Shown here: positions 1-17,467 of the stretch, in pieces
How positions within the stretch are numbered: the first letter of the stretch is position 1
Layout of the letters: every line of letters starts with the position of its first letter
NCBI RefSeq assembly: GCF_043641665.1
Contig: NC_092188.1
Location: 13,785,704 to 13,849,703, forward strand
From: Enoplosus armatus
Taxonomy: Eukaryota; Chordata; Actinopteri; Centrarchiformes; Enoplosidae
DNA length: 64,000 bases
Direction of reading: 5' to 3'
Made by a program: the position numbers and the translations under genes
Notes under the pieces: generated by a model
What the model was told of the DNA's origin: nothing
Databases searched by the model: none
The model's input: only the letters and a program-made list of their open reading frames with translations

Positions 1-2825
1 TGTAGAATATGGACATGCGTTGTTCCACTCGAGTCGAGATCTTGGTAAAATATAAGAGTTCAAAAAATAGACCAGGCCAAATTAATGTGTAGTTCAGCTG
101 GAGATCTCGGTTTGTCATTCACAGAACATAATGGAGTGTTCTTTCACTCACTATGAATGTGAACATCAGGGGTGACATGATAATTAGTAATATGGACGCA
201 CACAAAACCTCCATTATTTATCTCTTTTAAAACATACCAATCTGTTTTGAAGTGAATGAGAAGGAGCCTGCAGTTTAACTTTTTCATTATGTAGGTCTGC
301 TTTTGAACTATCGATAAGCTCATTGTGCTATTAATTCATTTGGAATGGCCTTGGCTAAATTTAATTAACATGCATAACTTCAGTTTCTACCACAGCACAA
401 TTAATTCTATCCACTTGAACATTTTCACTGTGATGGAAACATAGCCATTGAGAGAAACAAGAATCTAGCGCAACATCATGATAAAGCTACATAAATCCAC
501 ATCAGCAGTACGTTTTTTTGTTTTGTTTAGAATTTACTGAAACCTATTCAGCACCTTAGACTCAATGTGTAGCATGCAACTTAGTTATTATGTTGGGAGG
601 GGCTCATTGTGTTTCCCAGATTGTACTGATTTGTTTTGTCAAAAACAAGACAGAATAGACATGTAAAGTAATATAGGGGGAATGCTGTAAACTGATGTAC
701 ATGTCATGACAATGTCTTTGTTTGTTTTGTTTATTGCTCCATGTGTAGAATAGTGTATTATAGACTAAAAGCAGTATTATTCTCTAAATATAATTTAAGC
801 AAACCAAGCCATGCATGGTTTAAACAGGTGTCACTTCTGCTTGCTACAAAGGGAGGTTCACTTTGGTTGTGTCAGATTTGTGTGCGCGTTATTAAACCAT
901 TTTACTCCACAGACTGTAAAGTGAACACGTGGTGGAAAACGCAGTGATGAAATTCCCCTGCTAGTCCTGTGGAATCCCTTAGAAGCCTTTTTTGATTTTG
1001 TTGCACTCAACATTTTCTTCTTTTAATTTAACATTAGCCCACCACACACACACACACATTGCTGCCTGTGCCATAACATCACTGTGGAACTTGGACAAGT
1101 GCTATACAACCAAGGCTTCTATTGCGACTGTGCCCACAGCAAAACTATGTAACAACTACAATAAAAAGGCTCATTAAAACATATTTTGACAATTCTTTTT
1201 TTTAATCATCTTTCAATTGTGTTGTTTTGCCCTAGAATCCGAGTTTCCTCCAGGGAAAAATGTGTCACATCTAACACTTTTGGGGAAGAAAAAGCAAACA
1301 AAAAAAACTTAAGCCTCTTTATTTTCAGTCCACACAACCCATGCTTCAAGTCACTTTATGTTCAAGAGCATATCGAGGTCGATGACAAGCTTACAGCTCA
1401 TCTGGTGTTTACACATGGCCGTCATACAGACCTCATTTGGTCTTGTTTAAAATTCCTATATGTCCACAGGTGTTATGGATCTAAATGTGATTATGGTTTG
1501 CTTTTAATAAATTGCAGAGACATTACGATGAACAAGACAGCTACCTAAAAAAAAAAAGGGGGGGGGGGGGTAGGAAAATACAACTGAGCATCAAAAAAGC
1601 ACAAAAAAATAAAAATCAGCTGAAACAGTCTCAGCAAATCCAGTGCAACCCAAGACATGTTCTGCTTTATACTAGCTGAAGACTAAAAACAAGGGCACAT
1701 ATTAAGAATTATATAATTTGTATATCCTGATCATAATTCAAATTTGTCAATAAACATTTTCCCTGAACAATTACTTTTGCACAGTACCTTAGAATTGTAT
1801 AGATAAATTACAAAATGGAGTATTCCCTTTCCACCAGACATGATTTACTTTGTAAAACCCCTGAATGACTGACAGGCAGAAAGCTCTTATGCAGTTTACA
1901 CTTTATATTGCTACATTTTTAACAAAGATTAATAAAGGGGATTTTCAGTTTTGCATATTTTCTTAGGTTTGTGGTTTGGTGTGCATCTGCACCAATAATG
2001 TCAAATTATCTCTGAAATAGCACCAAAAGACAAACGCCTGACTGTTTACAGGCCAGGCATTCAGTGAAATTATGTTTTAGAAATAGTACATAGCAAGTGT
2101 GCAGTGCAGTTTAATCGTTAACCACCAAGTGATTAGATTTATAAAATGGCAAAGAAGTAAACAACACTAACTGTATATTACCAGACACATAAAGCTGATC
2201 CTCGATCAACACAAACCTGTCGGACCTGACAGTTTCAACCACTCACTTCGTCTTCTATCCCAGGCTCACTGTCAGGATTTAATCTTCTGCAATGGATACA
2301 AGTAAACTCAGAGCTGCTGTTGGACACAGTTCCCGGTTTGGTACAATAACATACTTTTAGATCTGGCTTGAATTAGAAATTATAAAAAGAAGACTACATC
2401 CTTAATGCATACTCATGATTCAGGTTGCCTTCCTTTTAAAAAAGCGGTTTTGGAGATCAGTTCAGTTGGAGAAACAACTGAAGCTTAACGTTTGAGGTGT
2501 CTAAAAAGCTTATATAAAAATGTATACCCAAATTATAGCTTCTGTGAGGGAAATATGTAAATGTTTACATTTTTAAAAATACCTTTTTTTTTTTTTAAAC
2601 CATAGTTACTCATGAAGTTATTTCAACATATAGCACCAGCTTGTAGATCATGCCAAGCCTTGGGTTTGGTCTAAAGAGCAAATCTGTGCTGCACTAAAAT
2701 AGTGTAACCCAGACAGCAGTGAGACAAATTGACAAATCTTCAAAGAACTTAAAGTGCCACTCCAGTCCCACTCCAGCTTCCCAGACTTCAGCTATCTAAA
2801 CCTAGCCACAGTACACATTTCCTAT
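1..2825. other. rxrb 3' UTR and downstream AT-rich DNA
   Basis: No convincing coding exon was found on either strand. The part next to 2826 must hold the 3' untranslated region of the minus-strand rxrb gene, but I cannot fix its end. Minus-strand polyadenylation hexamers (TTTATT on the plus strand) occur for example at about 1318 and 730. A homopolymer A/G run lies at 1547-1570 and a short CA run near 1040. Open frames here are short and have no family resemblance. Confidence 0.5.
1547..1570. repeat. poly-A/poly-G tract
   Basis: Eleven A followed by about thirteen G on the plus strand. It is a simple homopolymer run, likely length-variable and prone to sequencing error. Confidence 0.8.
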
Positions 2826-7734
<4,909 letters not shown>

Positions 7735-7833
7735 CTGAAGGATATCAATCTGAGGGTGACACAAAAGGATATTATTGATCCAACTTGCTTGAAACAAACA
7801 CCTGTCTTTGCATTAACCGGCTGTGGTTGCAAG

Positions 7834-8063
7834 TAGAGCTGCAAACAATTACTTGATTAGTCAATCAACAGAATTTTAATCGTCAACTATTTCGACAATC
7901 GACTATTCATTTATGTAATGTATGTTATGTGAAGCACATCTGCCAATCACTCTCTGACACTGACATCTGATTTGATCAACTTGGACTTTGAGAAATTGTG
8001 AAGTTTTCATTGTTTTCTGACATTTTATGGACCAATCGATTAACGGAGAAAAAAACCCTAGTT
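7834..8063. repeat. dispersed fish repeat (MITE/SINE-like) in rxrb intron 1
   Basis: Begins TAGAGCTGCAAACAATTA, contains 'acttgattagtcaatcaac' and 'gttttctgacattttatgg' blocks, and ends near CGATTAACGGAG followed by TAGTTGCAG. I recognise this from memory as a common interspersed element of teleost genomes; the inverted 'GCTGCAA/TTGCAG' ends support a non-autonomous DNA element. This copy appears internally shortened. Confidence 0.6.
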
Positions 8064-8976
8064 GCAGGACACAGTGACGTTGAATATCAAATGTTCCAAC
8101 AGTTAACGTTAGGCAGGCTACCTATTAAAATAAAACCCTAAAATAAACCACACGTATTCATTCTCACACTAAAAGAGCGATTTGATGGATAAATGATTGG
8201 AGCTATTAGATAAAATGAAGCCCAAAATCCATATTATTACATTATCCGCCCTAATCAAATTAGTCAAATTAAAGGGAAAACCCATTGAGACCAAACAACG
8301 TTTAGTGCGTTAATCTTTGTTCAAACTAAATAAACCATGAAGTACATAAACATTTGCTTGTATTAATGTTAGTCACTGTTTGTTAACGTTAGCTGGCCCC
8401 GGTTGGCATCGCAATAACGTTACACGTTTGCTAAATGTTGCTAACGATACGCAGTAACGTTGACATTAACGTGGAGAACAGCATTATGTATATGTAAAAC
8501 CGCAAATAGATGCGCCAGTGTCCATGAGTATTTTCATGAATAAATACTAGTACAGCATAGTACTGATCGTAACACATAAATAAAGCCCTACGTTTGCTTT
8601 TACTGTTAGCTAATTAGCTAGCTACAAATCCATAAACGCTCGAAAGACCCTGGCTACAGCTAACATTAGCTTTGGTTGCCGTATGTCTGGCTGATATTGC
8701 ATTGTATAACGTTTCGTAAAACCACAATTTAAGCATACCCCGTTAGTCATAAAGAAATGTGGAGCTTGATAACTCGATGGCCATCGAGCCACTTCAGTAA
8801 ATCCACACAACAAGCGCAATGTTTTCTAGTTAGCTAAGATTAGCTTCTTAGCTGCAAATATGGCTAACTTAGCTAATACGGCTAACATTAGCTCCGTGCA
8901 CGGCTCAGGGTGATAGTCTGAAGAAGCAGATGTTGACAAAATAGCTCATGGTCGTTTGAAGGTTAGAATTACTTAC

Positions 8977-9110
8977 CAGACACACCTTCGACGCATTGTT
9001 GAAAACCACTTCACTGTACTTGTATATAAGACAAGCGCCAGACGCCAGGCCGACACTCAGATCCAGTTTACTTCAACTTGACGCTGTTGTTGTTTACAGG
9101 CCATGATGGC
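8977..9110 (-). other. rxrb: putative non-coding first exon and promoter side of rxrb
   Basis: A strong minus-strand donor (TCTG|GTAAGT) lies at 8976/8977. In the frame needed to join exon 7556-7734 an in-frame TGA occurs with no ATG after it, so the exon is read as 5' UTR. It contains an upstream ATG (near 9103) opening a short reading frame of 15 codons. The 5' boundary is a guess. Confidence 0.45.
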
Positions 9111-10618
9111 TCAGTGCCAGAATCCCTTGAGCCAAAATGTCTCATGGGACCACCCATAACAGCACTGTCATATGACACTCTGCAGTACATGTTCAGCGTA
9201 TTATTTATTGTTTATTCAGGCTGATTATGGTTCATTGTTTTATAATTCTGCGTGAGATTAGATTTGCGTGAAAATTATGATATGTTATATTTATTTATTA
9301 CATACAGGTTTGTTCTAATCTTCCCACTATTTATTGTCCTGAAATGTAGTAAATTAGCTTCCAAAACAAATGCACACCGAACTGTTCAATGCACAAAACA
9401 TTGTCATAACGGGGCATAACACTGGTGCATTCAAGGGGACATAATTGAGAATGACACACAGCTAATTTGCATATCTGGTGACACAAGATTTCTTCCAGGA
9501 AAAATCCTTATTTTGGTAAGAGGAATTGGTAAATTCAAGAATGAGATGGTAAATTGCAGTAAATTCAAACAGAACTGCTGTGTGGTTTTTGGGTAGCCTC
9601 AATATGACACAACAGACCTAATCTGAGCAAACTCTTGGACAGCCACACCCACAAGATGTGCTGGTAAGCTTTTGTTTTTGACAGGAGGGGTATTTACAGT
9701 ATTGCACAACTTGTTTATGCTCCAGTGATGTTGTACAATATCTAAAATATTTAACACAGTGCTCTGTTTTTGTAATCTTTTGAGCTCCCTTGTCCTCCAT
9801 GAGAATGAGTTGCACTTTATCAGAGTTGTAAATTCAACAATTGCAACATTTTTTTTTAAACCCTTGGATCCGAAAGAGACCTGCAATTTCTTTTAAGCAG
9901 TAGTTCCTTTTTTTCTTTTCCTATGGTTAAATTGTTTAAAAATATTCATTCAACAAAACCAGTTTCAAAAAGGTGTATGGAAACCCCAGTTCATTCTCAA
10001 TGCATCTTGGGAAACTTGACAGCCTTGTCACAAGCCCTACATTAGATGCAGTGCCCCAAAAACGTAACATTTTCCAATATACAGGATCCTATAGATCACA
10101 ATATCACAATTCTGTTTTTCTTTTCATATTGATTTGAAAACTTGGATTAATTTAATATTTGAATGAATCATTTCCCTTTTTTCCCATACACATCAGTGGG
10201 TGGGTGGGGGTTCTCAGTGTAGTGATCATGGGCACTTAGGAGGAGCCAGAGATTGAACCACCACCCATTTTGGACAGAGGAAACCTGTTGACATTACGAA
10301 ATAGTGGAAGAATCGTAGATCATTCATATGTCAGCAGATTCACAAAGTTGTCCTCTGTTAGTCACTGTTTTTACAGCAGGTGTAGCTGCTTTCATATCAT
10401 TTCATCTCAACAAACCAGATAGCAAGAGAGAAAGGAAACCTGAAAAACTGCTTTGTCTGTTGCTGCTCATGAAGAGATGTCTCTTAACAAGCCAAGTGGC
10501 ATTCTTACTACAAACACTCTGCTGCTCACAGCTGCTAGCAACTTACGTTAGGACCTGCAAATGGTCATAACAGGACAATATATTGACTTTCAGTTTTGCT
10601 GCAAACCTATTCATCGCG
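9111..10618. other. intergenic space between divergent rxrb and lectin gene
   Basis: The two genes run away from each other, so both promoters should lie here. No exon with family resemblance is seen; open frames near 9599-9886 and 10328-10570 are unsupported. No clear TATA box can be tied to the lectin start at 10619. Confidence 0.5.
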
Positions 10619-12698
10619 ATGAAAATGACTCAAACTTTGTATCTGCTTTTTATCTCAGGTTTGAACCTTACATGCTTTTTACTGACTCATATCATTATTA
10701 TATAAATGTATCATATAAAATGCATACAGTACATGTAGTTGGCTATTTGTGAACTGTGAAGAAAGACAACATTTTGAAATATAAAACAATGGCATGAGTT
10801 AGAAATGATTCACGAGAATGTTTTTGTTATCATTGTCTGTATTCAAACTGCTGTAACACACTACGTGTAATTTCACAGGATTTTGCTCCTTCGCACTGGG
10901 ATCTTCAGATTTTCACCTTATTCATCTTTTAAAGACCTACAAAGAAGCAAAGGTCTATTGCAATGAGCTGTACTCTGATTTAGCCACAGTTTACAACTCA
11001 ACAGATATGAACTATTTGATCACTTTAGTTCCAAATACCACTGCCAGAGCCTGGATAGGACTGGAGACGGGAGATGTGTGGATGTGGCACTGGTCATGGC
11101 CTGATCAAAAACTGGATTTTTTAAACTGGAAGGCAGGAGAACCACAAAATAAGAATGAAGATGCATGTGCAGCAATGGATCAACGCGGCACGTGGTTTGA
11201 AAGTGACTGCAGAGCTAAAAAAAGTTTTGTTTGTCAGGGTAAGTGAAATGGCAATGTTGCAGTAAAAGTAATTTTTAGATCGCATGTTTAAATGCCGAAC
11301 ATTGCTTTGTTGTTTGTGTTTAAAATGTTAAACCTTTGAACTTGCAGGCAACGGTGATACCAGTGGTCACATTTTTGTAGCTAACACCAAATCATGGAGG
11401 GACGCTCAGAATCATTGCAGGGGCATGTCGTCTGATCTCGTTGCCATTCACTCAGCAGAAGAGAACGAGGCAGTACACAATGTGTCTGTGTCACACTATG
11501 TGTGGATTGGCCTCTTCAAAGATCCCTGGAAGTGGTCTGATGGCAGCAACTCATCGTTCCGTTACTGGAAACCCAGTCAGCCTAACTACTTAGAAGGTCA
11601 GGATTGTGTTGCTGCTGTATTCAAAGATCAAGGGAAGTGGAATGACCTGAAATGCAAAGGCAAACGCAATTTTATTTGTCGTGGGGGTAAGTTCCTGTAT
11701 TTCATGCTTTCTCTGTCAGCAAAGTGAATTTGCTTTAAGTTATATTCATGTTTTGTAACCTTACACAATACCCAACAGAGCAACATCTATAATTCTTCTC
11801 CTCTCAGTGTTTATTCATTCATCACTTACTCTTACAGCAAGGAAATCAATTCCAACAACCACCAATCAATCAAGTACACAGGAGACCCTTACAACAGATC
11901 AACTGCCAACAAATGTGACAACTCTCCCAAACCCTTCTGAAGAGGTCGTGGTAACATTTAATTTGACTGTGGTCACATCTACCAATCAATCAAACGCTAC
12001 TAATGTTACCACCAACGAAGTAACAACTGCCAGTGTACTGACAACACCAAATACCACAGATCTGGTGTCAAATACTTCAAGCACTGCACTCAACAATGTG
12101 ACTACAGAGATGTCAAATGTGACAGCAACACAGCTACCCCCCACAACTACTGTACAAGTGACCACAGATGGTGTCTCTACACTAACAACACTGATGGGGA
12201 CTTCAGCCCAGAACACCACACACACCACACAAAGTTCGCATCCAGGTATGTTTAAAACCATCATGTGCCTTTGTGCTCATTTAGCATACATTTGCATTAT
12301 GAAATTAAGTACTATTTGTCTGTTTTCCTCCTAAAGGAAACCTGATACTAATCCAGGAAAACATGACGTGGATTGACGCCATGAGTTACTGCAGGGAGCA
12401 CCATATTGACCTGGTCCACATTACCACCAAAGACATTCAGGAGAAGGTGGCTGAAAAGGCAAAGAACGCCACATCAACCCATGTTTGGCTAGGTCTGCGC
12501 TACACTTGTAACTTTGACTTTTGGTTCTGGACCACTTCAGCTACTGGCTGTTACTGGAACTGGGCACCAGGACAGGGATCCGAGGGGAAATATGACTGTG
12601 GTGTTACAGGTGCAATTGAGGCCACTGGGAGGCAGCAGTGGGTAGGCTTGCCTGAGACAGAAAAACTGAATTTCATCTGCAATGCATGTGCTAGATGA
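10619..12698 (+). CDS. secreted protein with three C-type lectin domains and a mucin-like stalk
   Basis: Exons: 10619-10658, 10879-11238, 11348-11686, 11838-12245 (or from 11808) and 12337-12698; phases agree, giving 502 residues. A signal peptide (MKMTQTLYLLFISGF...) is split across the first intron. CTLD1 (about 22-133) has the WIGL-type core and C-terminal disulphide cysteines but no WND. CTLD2 (about 134-246) has WIGL, a QPN motif and WND, so it is the likeliest calcium/sugar-binding domain. A Thr/Ser/Asn-rich stalk with many N-glycosylation sequons (about 247-382) follows, then CTLD3 (to 502), which has VWLGL and extra cysteines but no recognisable EPN/WND pair. There is no transmembrane segment after CTLD3, so secretion is inferred. 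Related to fish mannose-receptor-like multi-CTLD proteins; ligand unknown. Confidence 0.8.
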
Positions 12699-15600
12699 GT
12701 GCAGAGGGCCGGAGACACCTCAGATGACAAAGATGTTGCAGTTTTCATAAATGCTGTATGGACAAATAACACATTTGTGTTGGTTATACAAGCTTTGCTG
12801 TATCACAACGATATTTTCAACAGAAATATCATGGTTATTTCAATGCTCACTTATGAGGTCATACTTCCACCCTTGAAATACAGCTGCCGTTTCTATTGTT
12901 GAGATTGAATTTCATTACATATGAAAACCTCATGTGGTGTGTAGGCGTGCACATTCACAGTCATGGGCGGCAAGAGTAATGTGAGAACATTGATCTGCTC
13001 TATGCCTTTCACTCAGGGGTTACTATTTGCATGTTGACCCCCTGGGTTGGGGCCCCAAGATTGTCTTTTTTAGACCACCAGAGTACGGCCCCTCGATCCA
13101 GACTGCCTGCTGCCCTTGCTGACCTGACCTTCACTAGCAGCAACACGCACAGACAGCGCTCACAGACGCTCACCTTCCTGTCTGCACCCTTGAGGTACAC
13201 GGAGCATCGATAGCCATGGGAACTGGACCTTATACAGCACATTCACTGATCAAAACTGACTTTAATCAATCTCAAACTCTATGACATAAATGCAACTGTG
13301 GGTTTCACTGTTCTCAGCTCCATAGAACCAATCTTTGGAGAAACATCATGTGTTGCTTGTATATTTTTATTTTTTCACTTCTCACAACACAGTACAAATT
13401 TCCTTCCTCTTTTGAAAGGAATGACTCCAGATACATTAATTGATTAACTGCCATTGGTACATGTTAAAGTATATGTTCCTTGAGGTGAGAAAAAAGTGTG
13501 AAGAATGACACAGGACAGGAAATATACTGTGCTTAATACTGTAAGTTATTATAACTGATGGTAGAACTATTAGAAAACAAATGGTGATATTGGGTACATA
13601 CTGATGTGAGTTCTTAAACTACAAACTGATAATAAAAGATATTGATATCCCATAGGTCTCTTTTTGGAAAGAAGTGACCTTAATATTTTCCAATACTTTC
13701 AATATTATCCAGTTTTGAGGATAGTGCTTATAACAACTTCATTAGTATACCAGTATGTTTGCATCATTGGATTAAATAACCCCATATAACCACTGAATAC
13801 CAGTTCCTATATCTTGTAATCCACTGCTGCATTCTGATAACTGCTTTTGCATCCACAATGAGGGTCTTGTCACTTGTCAATTACCACGGACCATTACACA
13901 TGAGTGTGTCATAGCTTAGTTTTCTCCCTGAATAGGCATTGGTCAGTGAGCCTCCCATCAGTTCAATGTCAGTCTCTGGACTACCCCCTCACCTCCTTTT
14001 CTCACCCTCATCTCCTCTTGTGTGCTGTCCAGCTGGCTCTGACCTCTGACCCTTTCACCCTCACTCCTGACCCCCGAGGACATTCCCACGCCACACCCTT
14101 TTGTGTACATCTCTCCATGGAAACCCAGTGGTCACTCCCTCTGCATTTTTAGAGATTATGGTGATAGACATAATTCACTTTCACTGGGATCAGTGTAATG
14201 CAACCTAATTTGGCCTAATCCCAATTCAAGTATGAGGTGCTTCAAAACTGAAACATATATATTTACTAAGAGTATAATAAATACATTCTAAATATATTCA
14301 TTATCAGGACATGAAATAAATCTCCGACTGTACATGTCAGTTTATCATATAGGTTGTTATCATACAGAATAATTTACTAAATAAAAATATCAATGCAGAA
14401 ACTAAATGGTGCTGTCTGAGGGTCCAAACATTCAACTAAAATGTTTCTTTAACTGGGGTCATTTTTAATGACAGGTATTTATTCTGAAATTTCTGATGTT
14501 GAAACTTTAAAAATTGGGTGCAAATATTAGTTTTTAACTTTACGTCTCTCTACCTGCCATGTGCACTTGTACCCTTCCCTCTCCCCTTTTCTTCTTGGAG
14601 ACTCTGCGCCCCTCCGTAGATCCCTCCCTTCTTTTCCGTCTGTCACTTTCACAGTTAATTGTAGAAAAAGAGATTTTCTCCATTGAGGCCCAGTCTCTTA
14701 GGTAACCCCACTCCTGCATGAAATGAGATGGATAGAGGGGAAAAGATAGAGAGGGGGACATGGACAGGCAAACTGAAACAGGCAGCGGTTGAGGACGGAT
14801 GCAGAGGAGAGTGGACTTTACAATATTCTATATATACAAGTTAGAAAGAAAGAGTTTAATATTTAATATGCATAGGGACACATGATTAATAGCTGCTTCT
14901 CTGGGACTATTATCACTGTATTATTGATGGTGCATGTAAGTATTTGAATAATTTACTTTGTCACTTGTTTGTTAAGTTATGTTAATTTACTAATATGCCA
15001 ATTTACAGATAAGAAATAAAGGGAATAGTTAGATTAACAATATGTACATTTTAAAACAAAACATTTAGTGGTAGAAATCTTTGGAACATGGATTGTGTAT
15101 AGTCTTTTTAAGAAACAGTTACTCTTGGATTAGATTTTTCAGTGTGTAGCCTGCTTTCTCTTGACAGTTCATTAATTCTTCAGTCTCTCTACAGTAACTG
15201 GTTAAACAAAAGCTTTAAATGTTTCAGTACATTTTATGATAGATATTTCTGCACTTTAATTCATCTCCTGATATTTTATCAAACCATTCATCAGGATTTA
15301 CTCCCAGACCTAAGAGATGCTACTGCTGTTCATCCCAAGTTTGACAGGGAGTCTGGTGTTGATTGTCCAAACGCAATTCTTGTGTTACGTCTCCATATCC
15401 AGGAGTTGTGGATGGACATCATGCCCCCGACTCTTATTTACTCCATCTTACTTCTTACGGTGGTGATGCAGAGATCAACGTGGGGCCCCCATTCTAGATT
15501 TAAACTATTTGTTGAAGTTGATTGATAATGATATCTGTAGGGAACATTTTCAATTGAAAATGTGTGATTATTAACAAACGTGGCTTTTGGCTTTAATTCA

Positions 15601-17467
15601 GATTTAAGTTTCTCACAAATCACATTGAGCTTCCAGCCCCTGGACTTTGACTGAGTTCTCTCTTGCAGACTACCTACCTTCTCGAGGGCTGCAGCAGTAG
15701 ACTGACATTTCTTAATTTTCTGTTAAGTTCTGAAAAACTGAAATTGTTTCATTTGTTGTAGGTGTGTGGATATCATATTATCTTGAAGGAACAAGTAAAC
15801 TTATCTGGTTTGCTGGACAGAAACATTTTCAAAAGTACAATTAGTATCTTTTGCTATGAGTCAGATTGTTAATGGATGAGGAGATAATATGGCGCAGGGC
15901 CATATGACTTGCTGTTGGTGAAGTGAAATGGAGGCTGACAAAGATGTTTCTCCCATGGTCCAAATGCGTCTTTGGATTGGAGAGGGCCATGACATACCCA
16001 TTTTTGTTATGTGTGTAACGTATGTGTGTATGTTAGCTTGATTGTAACTTTACATGAGCCAATATTGTTCAGTTCTTTGAAACTAGCTTGAGATTAATGT
16101 TGATGTTACAGCTATGTATCATTTCTGTATTTCTATTCTGAAACTTCTGGAAGATATTTTAAAAATGCAGTTCAAAACTTTGTTAATTAATACCATGAAA
16201 TAAGTTGAAAAAGATAGGTACTATTGATTTTTATTTGACAAAAATGAAGTTAGAATTGAAACACAGCAAGGTGGAAAAATTTAAGCAAAATTTAGAGACT
16301 TTCGGGATCAGTGCCTCAATCTGAAACACTTAGCTGGGATAACCACTTTGGTGCTTAAATTCTTCCAAAAATCATGCACATGGATGTTTATGGGTGTTTA
16401 CATTTATACATCTGATGCATCCACACCGTTTTTATTTTTTTGTTAAAAAAACTAAATTTTCTGTCCAATCAGTGTGTTAAATGTTGAATATGTCCTGCTA
16501 CAATTGAAAGACAGATTCGTTTTTTATGTAACTCTGTTTATTACATCAGCTGTTGAAAAAATAAAAGTTTATGACCTTGTCTCTGTCTATCTTTGTTACT
16601 TGCTGAGACGACAATGTGATAACAGTCTGTGGCTTTGTCATAAATCTTACAACTCTTCCTTTTTGCCAGATCAGGACACAGTTTGGCAGCTTTTTAAATT
16701 CCATTCAGCATACAGTCAGTCATTAGTGAACTGGATGAATACACACATGAAAGGGATTGTAAAATTACAAGAAAACAGCACAGGATATGTATTGTATGTA
16801 AGAGGCTTCAGTAACTATGATTCACTAAACTGAAGAAATCATTGTAATTAGTTTACAGATATACTTGAGCTCTACTTTGCAAATCATTCCTGAACCATGT
16901 GTTGTTAAGTCACCAGCACGCACTCCATCCCAAACTCAAACAGCCCAAACCTGATTTCTTGTAAATCACATGATTTGGGGGAAAGCAGGCTGACTTGCAC
17001 TGACCAATGAGAGACTGGTTACACATTGTGAAATAGAGACCAACACTTTCCATGCTGTGAGCCAAGCAGGGATAAAGAAATTGACTTTTATAAAATCAAA
17101 CATGTTGTTGTCTGAAATGCATCACTCAGTCCAACGATGTGTATTGTTAACCTCATGTTTTAGATAAATATGTTTAGATCTCATAATTTCATCTATGTAG
17201 AAATGTACTGAAACAACAAGTATGCCACACATCTGTATACAAGTTATATTTGACAGTATGATGATATTCTCAGTTTATGTATTGCCAGTTAGTGCATGCC
17301 ATCACTCTGACAAATGATACTTCTTTCTAAGTTATCTTAGAAGAAAAAAAAACAGAGGGAGGGCCCTGAGATATCCAACGATTGAGAAATACAGGGCTGG
17401 GTGACTTACAAAACCTCAGTGGATCAAAAACCTGTGTCAGAGCAGGCAAAGAAACAGGAGCTGCACA
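12699..17467. other. intergenic region between lectin gene and C4
   Basis: No exon with recognisable family resemblance. Open frames at 13009-13242, 14540-14761, 15142-15525 and 16474-16833 lack splice context, biased composition or domain motifs and are left out. A pyrimidine-rich, GC-richer patch lies near 13930-14150. The last few hundred bases should contain the C4 promoter. Confidence 0.5.

Noticed and set aside
1040..1060. CA run as a possible Z-DNA or regulatory element
   Set aside because: Only about seven CA units; ordinary microsatellite.
11986..12264. Minus-strand Val-rich open frame
   Set aside because: Shadow of the Thr/Ser/Asn-rich lectin stalk on the plus strand.
14540..14761. 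Minus-strand frame with a Lys/Arg-rich segment and an acceptor-like CATGCAG
   Set aside because: The basic stretch comes from purine-rich low-complexity sequence; no partner exon found.
15142..15525. 127-codon open frame in the lectin-C4 spacer
   Set aside because: No family resemblance and the surrounding DNA looks non-coding.
16474..16833. 119-codon open frame before C4
   Set aside because: AT-rich, no domain, no splice context, no start context; likely chance.
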